Below are positions 1 to 10,243 of a stretch of DNA of 64,000 nt, piece after piece. Positions within the stretch are counted from its first letter, which is position 1; every line of letters begins with the position of its first letter. The position numbers and the translations under genes are program-made. A model generated the notes under the pieces. That model ran no database searches, was not told where the DNA came from, and saw nothing but the letters and a program-made list of their open reading frames with translations. The DNA is from Sulfuricella sp. (GTDB lineage Bacteria; Pseudomonadota; Gammaproteobacteria; Burkholderiales; Sulfuricellaceae), in the NCBI GenBank assembly GCA_028714955.1, contig JAQTLK010000002.1:1-64000 (forward strand). Reading direction: 5' to 3'.

Positions 1-65
1 CGGTGAAATATGGACCGCCCAGGCGGATTTGCAGCCGATTTCCTTCAAGTCCGACAGGCTCCTAG
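1..65 (-). repeat. MITE-like element family A, partial copy cut by the window edge
   Basis: Reverse complement (ctaggagcctgtcggacttgaaggaaatcggctgcaaatccgcctgggcggtccatatttcaccg) matches the left end of the element at 12615. Confidence 0.8.
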
Positions 66-346
66 TGGCTGGCTTTGAGGCTGGCGTTGAATATCTCTTC
101 TGATTTTTCCGGAAACTGGAATTCAGCGAAAGCTCGGTGGATTTCCGCTTCGTTGTGCCCGGCGCCGCGGTCGGCGAAGCGAATGCCGATGGCGTGTCCG
201 TTCATGGCCAAAGTGTCGAAAGCGTAGCGCCAGCGTTGCGCTTCGGCGAGACGCTCGCGCAATGCCTGTTCATTGATGATTTCCACCCCGGCTTTTTTCA
301 GGAAGTCGAGAAATTCGCCAAAAGGTTCATTGTTCAGTCTGCCCAT
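62..346 (-). CDS. small hypothetical protein
   Basis: 94-aa ORF with plausible composition; family not recognised. Confidence 0.45.
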   Translation of the reverse strand: MGRLNNEPFGEFLDFLKKAGVEIINEQALRERLAEAQRWRYAFDTLAMNGHAIGIRFADRGAGHNEAEIHRAFAEFQFPEKSEEIFNASLKASH

Positions 347-509
347 TATGCGCTCCAGTCAAGTTGAGGCACCAAGTCGCCCTGACTTATTAACGCAGCT
401 ATCGCGATGAAAGTTTACACAAAAGGGCAAGAAATGAATGAAATTTGGCGTGGGCTGCCCTTGGGCGTTCCGCATGACGCAGGTTTTTCTGCTTAACATG
501 CATGAGGGA

Positions 510-577
510 GAGGGTGAGGGAAACGGTCATGGCGAATCGCTGTTTCATGATTCGGGGCGGCGATTCGCCATTAACGT
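510..577 (-). repeat. REP-like palindromic repeat family C, long form
   Basis: Reverse complement shares ATGGCG..CGCCAT arms, internal AATCATGAAACAG and downstream GTTTCCCTC with 32953-33020. Confidence 0.65.
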
Positions 578-963
578 CAGATCGGCTCGCCGTTTTCGTC
601 CAGGTAGAACTCGTTCAGGGCACGTTCTACTTCGGCAATGTGGGTGAGTACGGGGCCGCCGCCCATCATGATGCCAACGGCGCATATTTCCATGATTTCC
701 TCGACGGTGACGCCGGCGAGTTTGCAGGCGCGCACATGCAGTGCGATGCAGTAATGGCATTGCTGGGTGAGTGCCATGCCGAGGGCCATGCGCTCTTTCT
801 CCTGTTTGCTCAAGACGCCGGGAGCCATTGCTTCGGCCATGAAGGCCTGAATCTTTCCCATCAGTTTGGGTTTGTATTCGGCCATCAGTTGCTGGCCGCG
901 GTGCGCATGCTCCAGAATCTTGCGTTCGCTGTCCGATCCTTTGGGTTTTTTTGAGGAAGCCAT
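577..963 (-). CDS. carboxymuconolactone decarboxylase / AhpD-like family protein
   Basis: QQCHYCIALHVRACKLAGVTVEEIMEICAVGIMMGGGP with CxxC motif. Confidence 0.75.
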   Translation of the reverse strand: MASSKKPKGSDSERKILEHAHRGQQLMAEYKPKLMGKIQAFMAEAMAPGVLSKQEKERMALGMALTQQCHYCIALHVRACKLAGVTVEEIMEICAVGIMMGGGPVLTHIAEVERALNEFYLDENGEPI

Positions 964-1029
964 ATTCTCTCTCTGCTAATATTAAAATGGGTTAAATTTG
1001 AATATTCTATTCCATCTGAGGAATCCAGG

Positions 1030-1614
1030 ATGAACTACTGCAGCCACTGCGGCGCCAAAGTCAGCCTGCGCATCCCGGCAGGGGACCACCTGCCGCGCTA
1101 TGTCTGCGATGTCTGCCACACCATACACTACCAGAACCCGAAACTGGTGATCGGCAGCATTCCCGAATGGGAGGGCAGGATTCTCCTCTGCCGCCGCGCC
1201 ATCGAACCGCGTCATGGTTTCTGGACGTTGCCCGCAGGCTTCATGGAAAATAGCGAAACCACGCCCCAGGCCGCGGCACGAGAGACACGGGAGGAAGCAT
1301 TGGCCGAAGTTGAAGTCGGCGCGTTATATACCCTGTTCAATGTGCCGCATATCAGCCAGGTGCATTTGTTCTTCCGCGCTCGCATGCTGCGGCCCCACTT
1401 CGGCGCTGGCGAAGAAAGCCTGGAAGCGCGGCTGTTCTCCGAAGCCGAGCTGCCGTGGGATGAAATTTCCTTCGCCAGCGTGCGCCGCACCCTGCAACTG
1501 TATTTCGCGGAAAGCAAATCCGGTTTGTTCGGCTTTCACCTCGACGACATTTATCCATCCCAAGATCAGCTCGCGCTATATCTCGATGACAAACAACGCA
1601 ATTTTGTGGAATAA
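1030..1614 (+). CDS. NUDIX hydrolase with N-terminal zinc-ribbon-like Cys motifs
   Basis: NUDIX box GFMENSETTPQAAARETREEALAEV; N-terminal CSHCGAK...CDVCHTIHYQNPK. Confidence 0.85.
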   Translation: MNYCSHCGAKVSLRIPAGDHLPRYVCDVCHTIHYQNPKLVIGSIPEWEGRILLCRRAIEPRHGFWTLPAGFMENSETTPQAAARETREEALAEVEVGALYTLFNVPHISQVHLFFRARMLRPHFGAGEESLEARLFSEAELPWDEISFASVRRTLQLYFAESKSGLFGFHLDDIYPSQDQLALYLDDKQRNFVE

Positions 1615-1620
1615 ACAATC

Positions 1621-2997
1621 ATGACCACGCTACCCAATGAAATTTTCAAGGCCTATGACATCCGCGGCATTGTCGGCAAAACGCTCACCCCTGAAATCAT
1701 CGAGGCGATCGGCCACGCCATCGGTTCAGAAGCCGTGGCGCGCCAGCAGAACGACACCGTTATCGGGCGCGACGGCCGCCTGTCCGGCCCAGATCTGTCC
1801 GCGGCACTGGCGCGCGGCATCCGCAAAAGCGGCATCAACGTCATCGACCTGGGACTGGTCGCCACGCCCATGACCTATTTCGGCGCGTATCAACTGCAGA
1901 CCAATTGCGCGGTAATGCTTACCGGCAGCCATAACCCGCCCGACTATAACGGACTGAAAATGGTGCTGGACGGAGAAACCCTGTCCGGCGACATGATTCA
2001 GAAACTGCGCCTGCGCATCGAGCAAGGCGATCTGGCCAACGGCAACGGCAGCTATCGCCAGTACGATATCACGCAGGACTACATCGAACGCATCGTCGGC
2101 GATGTGAAGCTGGCGCGCCCGATGAAAATCCTCGTGGATTGCGGCAACGGCGTGGCCGGGGCGTTCGCGCCCAGACTCTACCGCGCCATGGGCTGCGAGG
2201 TGGAGGAGATGTTTTGCGAAGTGGACGGCAATTTCCCCAACCATCATCCCGACCCCTCCGTTCCGGGAAACCTGCAGGACCTGATAAAGCGGCTTAAAAC
2301 CTCGGATGCTGAAATCGGCCTGGCTTTCGATGGCGACGGGGACCGTCTCGGCGTGGTGGCCAAGGATGGCCGCATTATCTACCCCGACCGCCAGTTGATG
2401 CTGTTCGCCGCCGATGTGCTGAGTCGTAACCCGGGCGCGGAAATCATCTTCGACGTTAAGTCCACGCGCAACCTGTTCTCCTGGATACGCGCGCGCGGCG
2501 GCAGGCCGCTGCTGTGGAAAACCGGCCACTCCCTGGTCAAGGCCAAAATGCGCGAAAGCGGCGCCTTGCTGGCGGGGGAAATGTCCGGCCACGTGTTCTT
2601 CAAGGAACGCTGGTATGGTTTCGACGATGGCCTGTATGCCGGGGCGCGCCTGCTGGAATACCTGTCACGCCAGCGCGATATCGACGCCACACTGCATAGC
2701 CTGCCGGATAGCGTCAACACCCCGGAACTGCATATCCAGATGGAAGAAGGCGCGCATTATGCGCTGATCGAACGGCTGAAAAAGAACGCCAGCTTTCCCC
2801 ATGCGCGGGAAGTCATCAGCCTCGATGGCCTGCGCGTGGAATATCCAGATGGCTTTGGCCTGATGCGGGCATCCAATACCACGCCGGTGATCGTGCTGCG
2901 CTTCGAGGGCGAAAATGAAGCCGCGCTGCAGCGTATTCAGGAAGAATTCCGCGCTGTGCTGCTAACGGATTCACCCAATTTGACGCTACCGTTCTAA
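1621..2997 (+). CDS. phosphomannomutase/phosphoglucomutase
   Basis: KAYDIRGIVG, TGSHNPPDYNG, DGDGDRLGVV motifs. Confidence 0.93.
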   Translation: MTTLPNEIFKAYDIRGIVGKTLTPEIIEAIGHAIGSEAVARQQNDTVIGRDGRLSGPDLSAALARGIRKSGINVIDLGLVATPMTYFGAYQLQTNCAVMLTGSHNPPDYNGLKMVLDGETLSGDMIQKLRLRIEQGDLANGNGSYRQYDITQDYIERIVGDVKLARPMKILVDCGNGVAGAFAPRLYRAMGCEVEEMFCEVDGNFPNHHPDPSVPGNLQDLIKRLKTSDAEIGLAFDGDGDRLGVVAKDGRIIYPDRQLMLFAADVLSRNPGAEIIFDVKSTRNLFSWIRARGGRPLLWKTGHSLVKAKMRESGALLAGEMSGHVFFKERWYGFDDGLYAGARLLEYLSRQRDIDATLHSLPDSVNTPELHIQMEEGAHYALIERLKKNASFPHAREVISLDGLRVEYPDGFGLMRASNTTPVIVLRFEGENEAALQRIQEEFRAVLLTDSPNLTLPF

Positions 2998-3068
2998 CGG
3001 TCATGGCGATTCGCCATGACCGTTTCCCTCACCCCGGCCCTCCCAAAGGGCGAGTGGGACGAGGAAAC
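2996..3068 (+). repeat. REP-like palindromic repeat family C, short form
   Basis: aacggtcatggcgattcgccatgaccgtt near-perfect palindrome followed by ttccctcaccccggccctcc. Confidence 0.65.
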
Positions 3069-3121
3069 GCTTCGCGTTGTTTCGTTGAACGTCCGTCTGG
3101 AAACCTGGGTGTGGAGATGAT

Positions 3122-4765
3122 ATGGCCGACGAATTACCCGCCCGTGAACTGGGAGTGACGTTCGCATTAAGTGAGGATGGCCGGAAATTGCTGGCGCGTT
3201 ACACGCCTGTCGCGGAAAAAATCCCGCTTGACCCCGCCGCGCTCAGACAGGAAATTGCCACGCAGGGGTTTGGCCAACTGTTCCTGATTGACGCTGCGCT
3301 GAACCTGCTGATCAAACAGCGCGCCTCGGCCAGTGAACCTTTTACGCTTGAAATCGGCGAGGTGCGCGACGCAGTTGTTACGGTGGAACTTGCGGCGGAC
3401 AAGATGGCGGCTTATCTCGACGTCACCCTGCCCTGCGGCGGCCAGGCGGTGACCGTCGAGCAGATTCGCCGTGCCTTGGCGGAAAAGCGGGTGGGCTACG
3501 GCATCCTTGACGAGGCGATCGAACAGGCTGTGGCGGCAGGAGAAGCGCATCGCTGGCCCGTTGCCCTGGGGCGCGAGGTCGTCAACGGCGAAGACGGGAA
3601 ACTGCAGTGCCTGATCGAAATGGTGAAGCAGCGCCATCCTCATCTCGATGGACGCGGTGTCGCGGATTATCGCGACCTGGGCGGCATCGTCACGGTGCAT
3701 CAGGGCGAACGTTTGATGCAGAAAATCAATCCGACGCCGGGAGCGGATGGAGAAAACGTGCTGGGGCAGCTTATTCCCGCCAAGCCTGGCAAGGAAGCCC
3801 TGTTCGCGCCGCAATTAAAAGGTGTCATGGTCGATCCGCAAGATCCTGCCTACCTGATTGCCGAAATTCCCGGCCAGCCGCTGCTGGCCAGCAACGGCAT
3901 GGTGGTGGAACCCACCGTCACCCTTGCCCGCGTCGATCTGACTAGCGGAAATATCGACTTCGATGGCACGGTCAACATCAGCGGCGATGTGCGTGCCGGC
4001 ATGAGTGTTCGCGCGACCGGGGACATCCACGTCGGCGGCACGGTCGAGGCCGCGATATTGGAGGCGGGGGGCAATGTGGTGATCCAGGGTGGCGTGATCG
4101 GCCACAGCGAAATGCACGAACATCCCGCCGAGGCCAGGAAATCCATGATCGCGCGGGTCCGCTGCGGCGCTTCTTTTTCGGCGCGCTTTGTCGAGAATGC
4201 CAGCATCGAGGTCGGCGATAGCATCATGGTCGACGAGCTGGTCATGCAAAGCGAACTGGCCGCCGTCAACCAGATCCTGGTCGGCAAACCGGGCTCTGGC
4301 CGCGGGCGCATTATCGGTGGCGTAGCCGAAGCTACCTTCCTGGTGCAAGCCGCGACGATCGGGTCGCCCGCGGGTGTAAAAACGCGGGTGATCGTGGGCG
4401 TCAACCCCTACCTGCACGAAAAACTGAGGCAGGCCGACAGGCTTCTGGAAGACAAGCACAAGGAACTCGATGACGTGGTCAAGCTGATAAGGTTTATCGA
4501 GGACCACCCGGATCGCATCAAGCCGGAAATCAGGCAAAAGGCGGAAAACACCTTCCAGGCATTGCTGGACGTGATCGAGATGACGCGGCAGGATAAGGAT
4601 GAACTGGCGCGGCAACTCGAACTATCGGAAGAAGCCCGGGTGGTGGCTGAAAAGGTCCTGTTCGGCAACGTCCAGGTCAAGATCGGCGTTAAGGTTTTCC
4701 GCGTGGACTTGCAGCGCGACCGTGGCACCTTCTCGCTCAGGGAGGGCGAGATCGTGTTCGAGTAA
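3122..4765 (+). CDS. FapA (DUF342) family polymerising protein
   Basis: 547 aa with repetitive beta-helix-like region (GTVNISGDVRAGMSVRATGDIHVGGTVEAAILEAGGNVVIQGGV). Confidence 0.8.
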   Translation: MADELPARELGVTFALSEDGRKLLARYTPVAEKIPLDPAALRQEIATQGFGQLFLIDAALNLLIKQRASASEPFTLEIGEVRDAVVTVELAADKMAAYLDVTLPCGGQAVTVEQIRRALAEKRVGYGILDEAIEQAVAAGEAHRWPVALGREVVNGEDGKLQCLIEMVKQRHPHLDGRGVADYRDLGGIVTVHQGERLMQKINPTPGADGENVLGQLIPAKPGKEALFAPQLKGVMVDPQDPAYLIAEIPGQPLLASNGMVVEPTVTLARVDLTSGNIDFDGTVNISGDVRAGMSVRATGDIHVGGTVEAAILEAGGNVVIQGGVIGHSEMHEHPAEARKSMIARVRCGASFSARFVENASIEVGDSIMVDELVMQSELAAVNQILVGKPGSGRGRIIGGVAEATFLVQAATIGSPAGVKTRVIVGVNPYLHEKLRQADRLLEDKHKELDDVVKLIRFIEDHPDRIKPEIRQKAENTFQALLDVIEMTRQDKDELARQLELSEEARVVAEKVLFGNVQVKIGVKVFRVDLQRDRGTFSLREGEIVFE

Positions 4766-4773
4766 ACAGCCAC

Positions 4774-5103
4774 TTATTTGCGGTCGATATCCAAGCCTTC
4801 GCGGTGCGTCTGATCGATCACCTTGAGCAGCAGGCCGAATGGCAATCGCGAGCCCAGTTTGCGCACGATGTTCATGAACGGCAATTCCGGGCCATTGGGG
4901 TCGAATTTGTACCTGCCGCTCACCATGTCGTCGTACATCTGGCGTAACTGCTTGTCGAGTTCATTGATGTAGGGCTTGAATGGGGCGAACTCGTCCGAGT
5001 CTTCCTCCATGATGGAACGAAGCTCATCCACCTCATACACGGCCTGATGCATCAGGTCCAAATATTCATCGACAGTTTTTGGGCGTTTCATCGTTGTCTC
5101 CAA
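4774..5103 (-). CDS. hypothetical protein, last gene of the qmoAB-hdrCB cluster
   Basis: 109-aa ORF, same strand, just after hdrB. Confidence 0.6.
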   Translation of the reverse strand: METTMKRPKTVDEYLDLMHQAVYEVDELRSIMEEDSDEFAPFKPYINELDKQLRQMYDDMVSGRYKFDPNGPELPFMNIVRKLGSRLPFGLLLKVIDQTHREGLDIDRK

Positions 5104-5156
5104 AAAACGAGGGGCGGCACGCGGCCACCCCCGGTTGATGCGGCTATGTTGCAGCG

Positions 5157-6059
5157 TTACTTGCTGGCAATGTCCACCAGCTTGGTCGGGCTGATGATAT
5201 GTCCATCCAGTGCCGCGTCCTTGCCGCTGCCGCCATAGGCCACGGTGATGAGCTGGCTGTAATAGGTCACCGGAATGTTGAACTTGGTGCCGTAGCGCTT
5301 GTTCACTTCGTTCTGGTAAATTTCAGTATTGGCCTGGCACAGCGGGCAGGGCGTAACGATCATGTCGGCGCCGTGGTCATAGGCGGACTCGATGATGTCC
5401 TTGATCTGTTTCTGGCTCTTTTCCGGCTCGGAGAAGGCCAACGCGCCGCCGCAGCAGGTCACTTTCTGGTCGTAGTTGGTGATTGCTTCGCCACCCATGG
5501 ACTCGATCAGTTTGTCCAGGTACATCGGATTTTCAAAGGACTCGCCATCGATGCCGAACGGGCGATTGGTCTGGCAACCCACGTATCCGGCAAACTTGAT
5601 GCCTTCGAGCGGCTTTTTCACGCCGCTCTTCAGGGTTTCATAACCGATATCGTCGATCAGCACTTCCACCATGTGGCGGGCGGGCGGCGCTTCATTCTTG
5701 AAAACCAGACCGGCTTCCTTGAGCGCTTCATTGGTCTCCGCCAGCAGGGTGGCGCTGTGATCCAGGCGTTCCTTGGCTTCGCGCGTGGCCAGCCAGCAGG
5801 CGGCGCAGGTGGCGACGATTTCCTGGCCCGGGTTGTGTTGCTCGGACAGCGCGATGTTGCGCGCCGACAAGGCGATACGCGGCAGTTCGCCGCCGCCGGC
5901 ATAGCCGATTGACGCGCCACAGCAGTTCCAGTCCGGGATTTCATTGAGCTGAACGTCCAGCAATTTCACCATGGACTCGACAGATTTCATCAGGTTGCTC
6001 GATGATGCCCCATTCTGGGATGAGCAACCGGGATAGTAGGAATATTGTTTATTGGCCAT
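5157..6059 (-). CDS. hdrB: heterodisulfide reductase subunit B-like protein
   Basis: Two Cys-rich CCG motifs (NCCGAS, VTCCGGA) and YYPGCSSQ N-terminus. Confidence 0.88.
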   Translation of the reverse strand: MANKQYSYYPGCSSQNGASSSNLMKSVESMVKLLDVQLNEIPDWNCCGASIGYAGGGELPRIALSARNIALSEQHNPGQEIVATCAACWLATREAKERLDHSATLLAETNEALKEAGLVFKNEAPPARHMVEVLIDDIGYETLKSGVKKPLEGIKFAGYVGCQTNRPFGIDGESFENPMYLDKLIESMGGEAITNYDQKVTCCGGALAFSEPEKSQKQIKDIIESAYDHGADMIVTPCPLCQANTEIYQNEVNKRYGTKFNIPVTYYSQLITVAYGGSGKDAALDGHIISPTKLVDIASK

Positions 6060-6070
6060 GTGCTCGTTCC

Positions 6071-6673
6071 TTACGCAAGTTTTCTGCGGGCGTCTTCAAG
6101 TTCCTTCGCTTTCTTCAGCATAGCGGAGAAACCACTCTTGTCCTTGATGCCATGCCCACCGAGAATTTCCATCGGGTTCAGGCGCTTGGCTTTCATCATC
6201 CCCATGCCGACGCTTTGCATCGCCATGGCGTTCTTGATGCCCTGGCTGAAACCGTCCTTGAAGTACATGCCTAGACTCAGCTTCAACTCGTTGACACGGC
6301 CATTCTTGGTCAGGTTGTCCCAGAAGAGCTGGCCGAATTGCGCCGTGGGCTGGTTTTTCGGCATCAGGCCTTCACGCTTCGACAGGTAGGCCAGGCCGTG
6401 CATGATGTGGGTAATCGGCAGCTTGCGCGGGCAGCGTACGACACAGTTGTAGCAGGAGGTGCACATCCACATGGAGTCGGATGTCAGCACTTCCTCGCGC
6501 TTGCCGGCACGGATCATCATGAAGATTTTCTGCGGCGTATGTTCCCAGTGCGGGCCGAACGGGCAGGATCCGGCGCACACGCCGCACTGCATGCACATCT
6601 TGACCCACTGGCCCTCTTCCACGCGCTCCTCGACTTCCTTGAGGAAGTTCTTGCGGTACTTTTCAATACTCAT
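6071..6673 (-). CDS. hdrC: heterodisulfide reductase subunit C-like 4Fe-4S protein
   Basis: CMQCGVCAGSCPFG and CTSCYNCVVRCPRKLPIT. Confidence 0.88.
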   Translation of the reverse strand: MSIEKYRKNFLKEVEERVEEGQWVKMCMQCGVCAGSCPFGPHWEHTPQKIFMMIRAGKREEVLTSDSMWMCTSCYNCVVRCPRKLPITHIMHGLAYLSKREGLMPKNQPTAQFGQLFWDNLTKNGRVNELKLSLGMYFKDGFSQGIKNAMAMQSVGMGMMKAKRLNPMEILGGHGIKDKSGFSAMLKKAKELEDARRKLA

Positions 6674-6685
6674 TCCTGTTTCCTC

Positions 6686-8956
6686 CTAGAAGCCTTTGAA
6701 TGGGCTGGGCGGCAATGCGGCGATTTGGTCCGAATACTCGTTGATGAGTCTCGGCAAGCGCTCGATGTCGGTAATCGCCGCCTCAAAGACCTGAACGCGC
6801 TCAGGTTCCAGTCCCATGCCCTGGAGCGTGTCACCCACCTTGCTCATGCGGTAGCTGGCCAGCTCGGAGCCCTTGACGAAGTGGCACTGGTAGTCTTCGC
6901 CATGCTTGCAGCCCAGCATCATCACGCCATCGTAGCCGCTGTTGAGGGCGTCGGTGATCCAGATGGTGTTGACCGAACCGAGGCAGCGCACCGGTATGAC
7001 GCGCACCCATGCGGAATAGACTTCCTTGTTCATGGCCGCCATGTCGAGTGCCGGGTAGGCATCGTTTTCGCAGGCCAGGATCAGGATGCGCGGCTTCTCG
7101 GAGAATTCGTCCGGCACGTCGACCGCCTTGATCTGTGAACCCACGGTATCCACCGAGTAGTTCTCGAAGGAGATCACGCGCACCGGGCAGGCCCCCATGC
7201 AGGTGCCGCAACGGCGGCAGCGTGACTGGTTGAACAGCGGATAGCGTTTTTCGTCCTCGTCGATGGCGCCGAAGGGGCATTCCACCGTGCAGCGCTTGCA
7301 CTGGGTGCAGCCTTCGATACGCACCTTGGGGAAGGACAGGTCGCCCGAACGGGGGTGGGCGGCGCGGCCCAGCGCAGCGTTCTCGATCGCCTGTATCGCC
7401 TTCAGCGCGGCACCGGTGGCATCTTCCGTGGCCTGGATGATGTCCATTGGGCGACGCACCGGGCCGGCGGCATAGATGCCGGTGCGGCGGGTTTCATAAG
7501 GGAAGCAGATGAAGTGCGAATCGGTGAAGCCATACTTGAGTTGTGGCAGGTCCGGCCCCTGGCGATAAGCCAGGTTGAGTACGGAAATCGGCTTGACCGC
7601 GCCTTCCGCCTGGGAGGCATTCCAGGCATCCAGCAGCGTGTTGTCGCCTGCCGCCGCGGCGATTTCCGCCTTCAGCTTGGCATCGACGTCCACGCCGGAA
7701 TTGGCTACCTGGCCGGTTGCCAGCACTACCAGGTCGGCATTTTCGATCGCGGTCTGGTCATTCAGGATCAAGTCCTGGAAATTCACCTTGCAAGTGTTGC
7801 CGGTGGCTTCCACGCTGGATACCTTGCCCTTGGTGAAGGTCACGCCCTTGTTCTGGCCGCTGCGGTAGAAATCCTCGCCATTGCCGGGCATGCGCAGGTC
7901 GGTGTAGATCACCACGGTATCCACGTCCGGGTTCTGGTCCTTGAAATACATCGCCTGCTTGACCGAGGTCAGACAGCAGGAGCCTGAGCAGTACGGCAGA
8001 TGCTTGCCGGTCTCGTCGCGCTGACCGGCGCACTGAACGAATACCACGGTCTTCACATCGCCGCCGTCCGAAGGGCGCTTGATCGCGCCGCCGTTGGCGG
8101 CACGGGCGAGCGCTTCCAGGCCGGCCTGGTCCACCACGTTGGCGGACTTGCCGTAGCCCAGTTCGGGCAGGTTGTTGGCATCGTAGAGGGAGAAGCCGGT
8201 GGCCTGGACGATGGAACCGACGGTTTCTGTCGTCGTGGCGCCGGATTCGGTGCTGACTTCCGCAATGAAACGCCCCGGCGCGCCTTCGATCTTGCTGGTA
8301 ATGGCATTGGTGTAGACCTTGATGTTGCCATCGCTGGTCACCGCGGCGATCATGGCATCCACGCCGGTATCCTGGGGATCGGCATAGGGGCTTCTGGAGG
8401 GGGAGCGCTTGTAAAGTCTGGCGCCCCACCCGCCCAGGGCGCCGGTCTTCTCCACCAGCACCACCCGGTAGCCGGCCCTGGAGGCTTCCAGCGCGGCCGT
8501 CATGCCGGAGATGCCGCCGCCCACCACCAGTACGCGGCGCTCGGTCACGGCAGCCGGATCGGCCTCCGGCAGCTTCATTTTCTTCACTTCGGCGCAGCCC
8601 ATGCGCACATAGTCTTCCGCCATTTCCTGCGTGGTTTCACGCGAGGCTTCGTCGTCCGGGCGAATCCAGATCACGCCCTCGCGCAGGTTGGCGCGCGACA
8701 TTGCCACGTCGGTGAAGCCAAAGGCTTCGGTCTTGGCGCGCCGGGAGCAGGCCGCGATCATCACGTGGGTCACGGCCTCGTTGTCGATGTCGTTGCGAAT
8801 CATCGCCACCCCTTCGGCATTGCACAGGAATGGATGTTCCCTGACCACCTGGGCCTTGCCCTCTTTCTGAGCAATCTTGGCCAGACTGGCGGTGTCGAGC
8901 CGCTCGCCCAGTCCGCAGCCCTGGCAAATGTAGGCCGCCACTTTCATATCCGCCAT
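6686..8956 (-). CDS. qmoB: QmoB-like flavoprotein (HdrA-like FAD domain, ferredoxin domain, MvhD-like C-terminus)
   Basis: VLVVGGGISGMTAALEA; CTQCKRCTVECPFGAI, CRRCGTCMGACPVRVI; C-terminal MvhD-like region around GCKHGEDYQCHFVKG. Confidence 0.85.
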   Translation of the reverse strand: MADMKVAAYICQGCGLGERLDTASLAKIAQKEGKAQVVREHPFLCNAEGVAMIRNDIDNEAVTHVMIAACSRRAKTEAFGFTDVAMSRANLREGVIWIRPDDEASRETTQEMAEDYVRMGCAEVKKMKLPEADPAAVTERRVLVVGGGISGMTAALEASRAGYRVVLVEKTGALGGWGARLYKRSPSRSPYADPQDTGVDAMIAAVTSDGNIKVYTNAITSKIEGAPGRFIAEVSTESGATTTETVGSIVQATGFSLYDANNLPELGYGKSANVVDQAGLEALARAANGGAIKRPSDGGDVKTVVFVQCAGQRDETGKHLPYCSGSCCLTSVKQAMYFKDQNPDVDTVVIYTDLRMPGNGEDFYRSGQNKGVTFTKGKVSSVEATGNTCKVNFQDLILNDQTAIENADLVVLATGQVANSGVDVDAKLKAEIAAAAGDNTLLDAWNASQAEGAVKPISVLNLAYRQGPDLPQLKYGFTDSHFICFPYETRRTGIYAAGPVRRPMDIIQATEDATGAALKAIQAIENAALGRAAHPRSGDLSFPKVRIEGCTQCKRCTVECPFGAIDEDEKRYPLFNQSRCRRCGTCMGACPVRVISFENYSVDTVGSQIKAVDVPDEFSEKPRILILACENDAYPALDMAAMNKEVYSAWVRVIPVRCLGSVNTIWITDALNSGYDGVMMLGCKHGEDYQCHFVKGSELASYRMSKVGDTLQGMGLEPERVQVFEAAITDIERLPRLINEYSDQIAALPPSPFKGF

Positions 8957-8959
8957 TGT

Positions 8960-10243
8960 TTAACCCTCCGCCCTAGCTACACGGTTAATTACTTGAATTG
9001 CGCGCAAGGCGCTCGCGGTTGCACTTTGCACCGAACGGTTCACGTCCAGCGGGTTGGCCGCGCAGCCTGCGCCGAAGATGGCGCCATTGGCCTGGTCCTG
9101 CTCGATGAAGCCGCTCGAATCCGAAACGATTTCAGCCGGGATGCTGGCCGCCTTTACGGAAGGCTCCATGCCTATCGCCAGAACGACCAGGTCATGGGTG
9201 TTGGCGTAGCGGTGATAGCCTTCGGTGTCCACGCCATGCAGAACCGGATTGCCGTTTTTGTCCTCGACGATCCTGGCTACCTTGGACTTGATGAATTTAA
9301 CGTTGGCATCGGCCCGGACCTTCTGGTAGAAATCCTCGAAGCGGTCGATGGCGCGAATGTCGATGTAATAGATGGTGGACTTGCCTTCGTCGCCGAAGGC
9401 TTCGCGCATGTAATGCGTCTGCTTCAGGGAGGCCATGCAGCAGATGCGCGAGCAGTGGCGCAGGTGGTTTTCGTCGCGCGAACCGGCGCACTGGATGAAA
9501 GCGACGTTCTTCGCTTCCTTGCCGTCGGACGGGCGCAGGATCTTGCCGCCGGTCGGGCCGTGCGGATCGGACAGGCGCTCGAATTCGACGCTGGTGATCA
9601 CGTTGTCGAAGCGATCGTAGCCATAAGGCTGAATCTTGTTGGCGTCGTAGGGCTTCCAGCCGGTTGCCCATACCACCGCGCCGGCCTTGATCTGCACGGT
9701 TTCTTCCTGCATGTCGAGGTCGACCGCGCCGTATTTGCACGCCGCCTTGGCCTTGTCCGCATCGGGTGTGCCGATAATGGAAGGGTCGATCACATAGCGC
9801 TGGGGATAGGACATCTTGCTCGGCAGGTAAGCCGCCTTGACCTTGCCCAGGTTGTAGTTGAACGCATCGTCCACCATGGTTTCGACCGCGTTGCCGCAGT
9901 CGCCGCAGGCGGTACAGTTTTCGTTCACATAGCGCGGCGAAATCCTGACGCTGGCCGTGTAGTCACCCGGCGAGCCGGTAATGCCGGTCACTTCCGCCAG
10001 GGTAAGAATGCGGATGCGCTTGTTTTGCTTGACGCGGCGCTGGTTGATCTCCAGGCCGCAAACCGGATGGCACAGCTTGGGGAAATAACGGTATAGCTGG
10101 GACACCCGTCCGCCCAAAGCGGCATTTTTTTCGATCAGCACCACTTCCTTGCCGCATTCGGCCGCTTCAAGCGCCGCCGTCATGCCGCTGATGCCACCGC
10201 CTACGACCAGAATGGTCTGGTTGGTTGCAACGACTTCCGTCAT
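8960..10243 (-). CDS. qmoA: QmoA-like / HdrA-like FAD protein
   Basis: ILVVGGGISGMTAALEAAECGKEVVLIEKNAALGGR; CSRICCMASLKQ; first gene of operon. Confidence 0.85.
   Translation of the reverse strand: MTEVVATNQTILVVGGGISGMTAALEAAECGKEVVLIEKNAALGGRVSQLYRYFPKLCHPVCGLEINQRRVKQNKRIRILTLAEVTGITGSPGDYTASVRISPRYVNENCTACGDCGNAVETMVDDAFNYNLGKVKAAYLPSKMSYPQRYVIDPSIIGTPDADKAKAACKYGAVDLDMQEETVQIKAGAVVWATGWKPYDANKIQPYGYDRFDNVITSVEFERLSDPHGPTGGKILRPSDGKEAKNVAFIQCAGSRDENHLRHCSRICCMASLKQTHYMREAFGDEGKSTIYYIDIRAIDRFEDFYQKVRADANVKFIKSKVARIVEDKNGNPVLHGVDTEGYHRYANTHDLVVLAIGMEPSVKAASIPAEIVSDSSGFIEQDQANGAIFGAGCAANPLDVNRSVQSATASALRAIQVINRVARAEG

Noticed and set aside
1726-2592. 288-aa minus-strand ORF
   Set aside because: Antisense to phosphomannomutase; no recognisable motifs
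3815-4615. 266-aa minus-strand ORF
   Set aside because: Antisense to the FapA-family gene; shadow ORF
8000-10096. 698-aa plus-strand ORF
   Set aside because: Antisense to qmoB and qmoA, whose motifs are clear; a GC-rich shadow ORF
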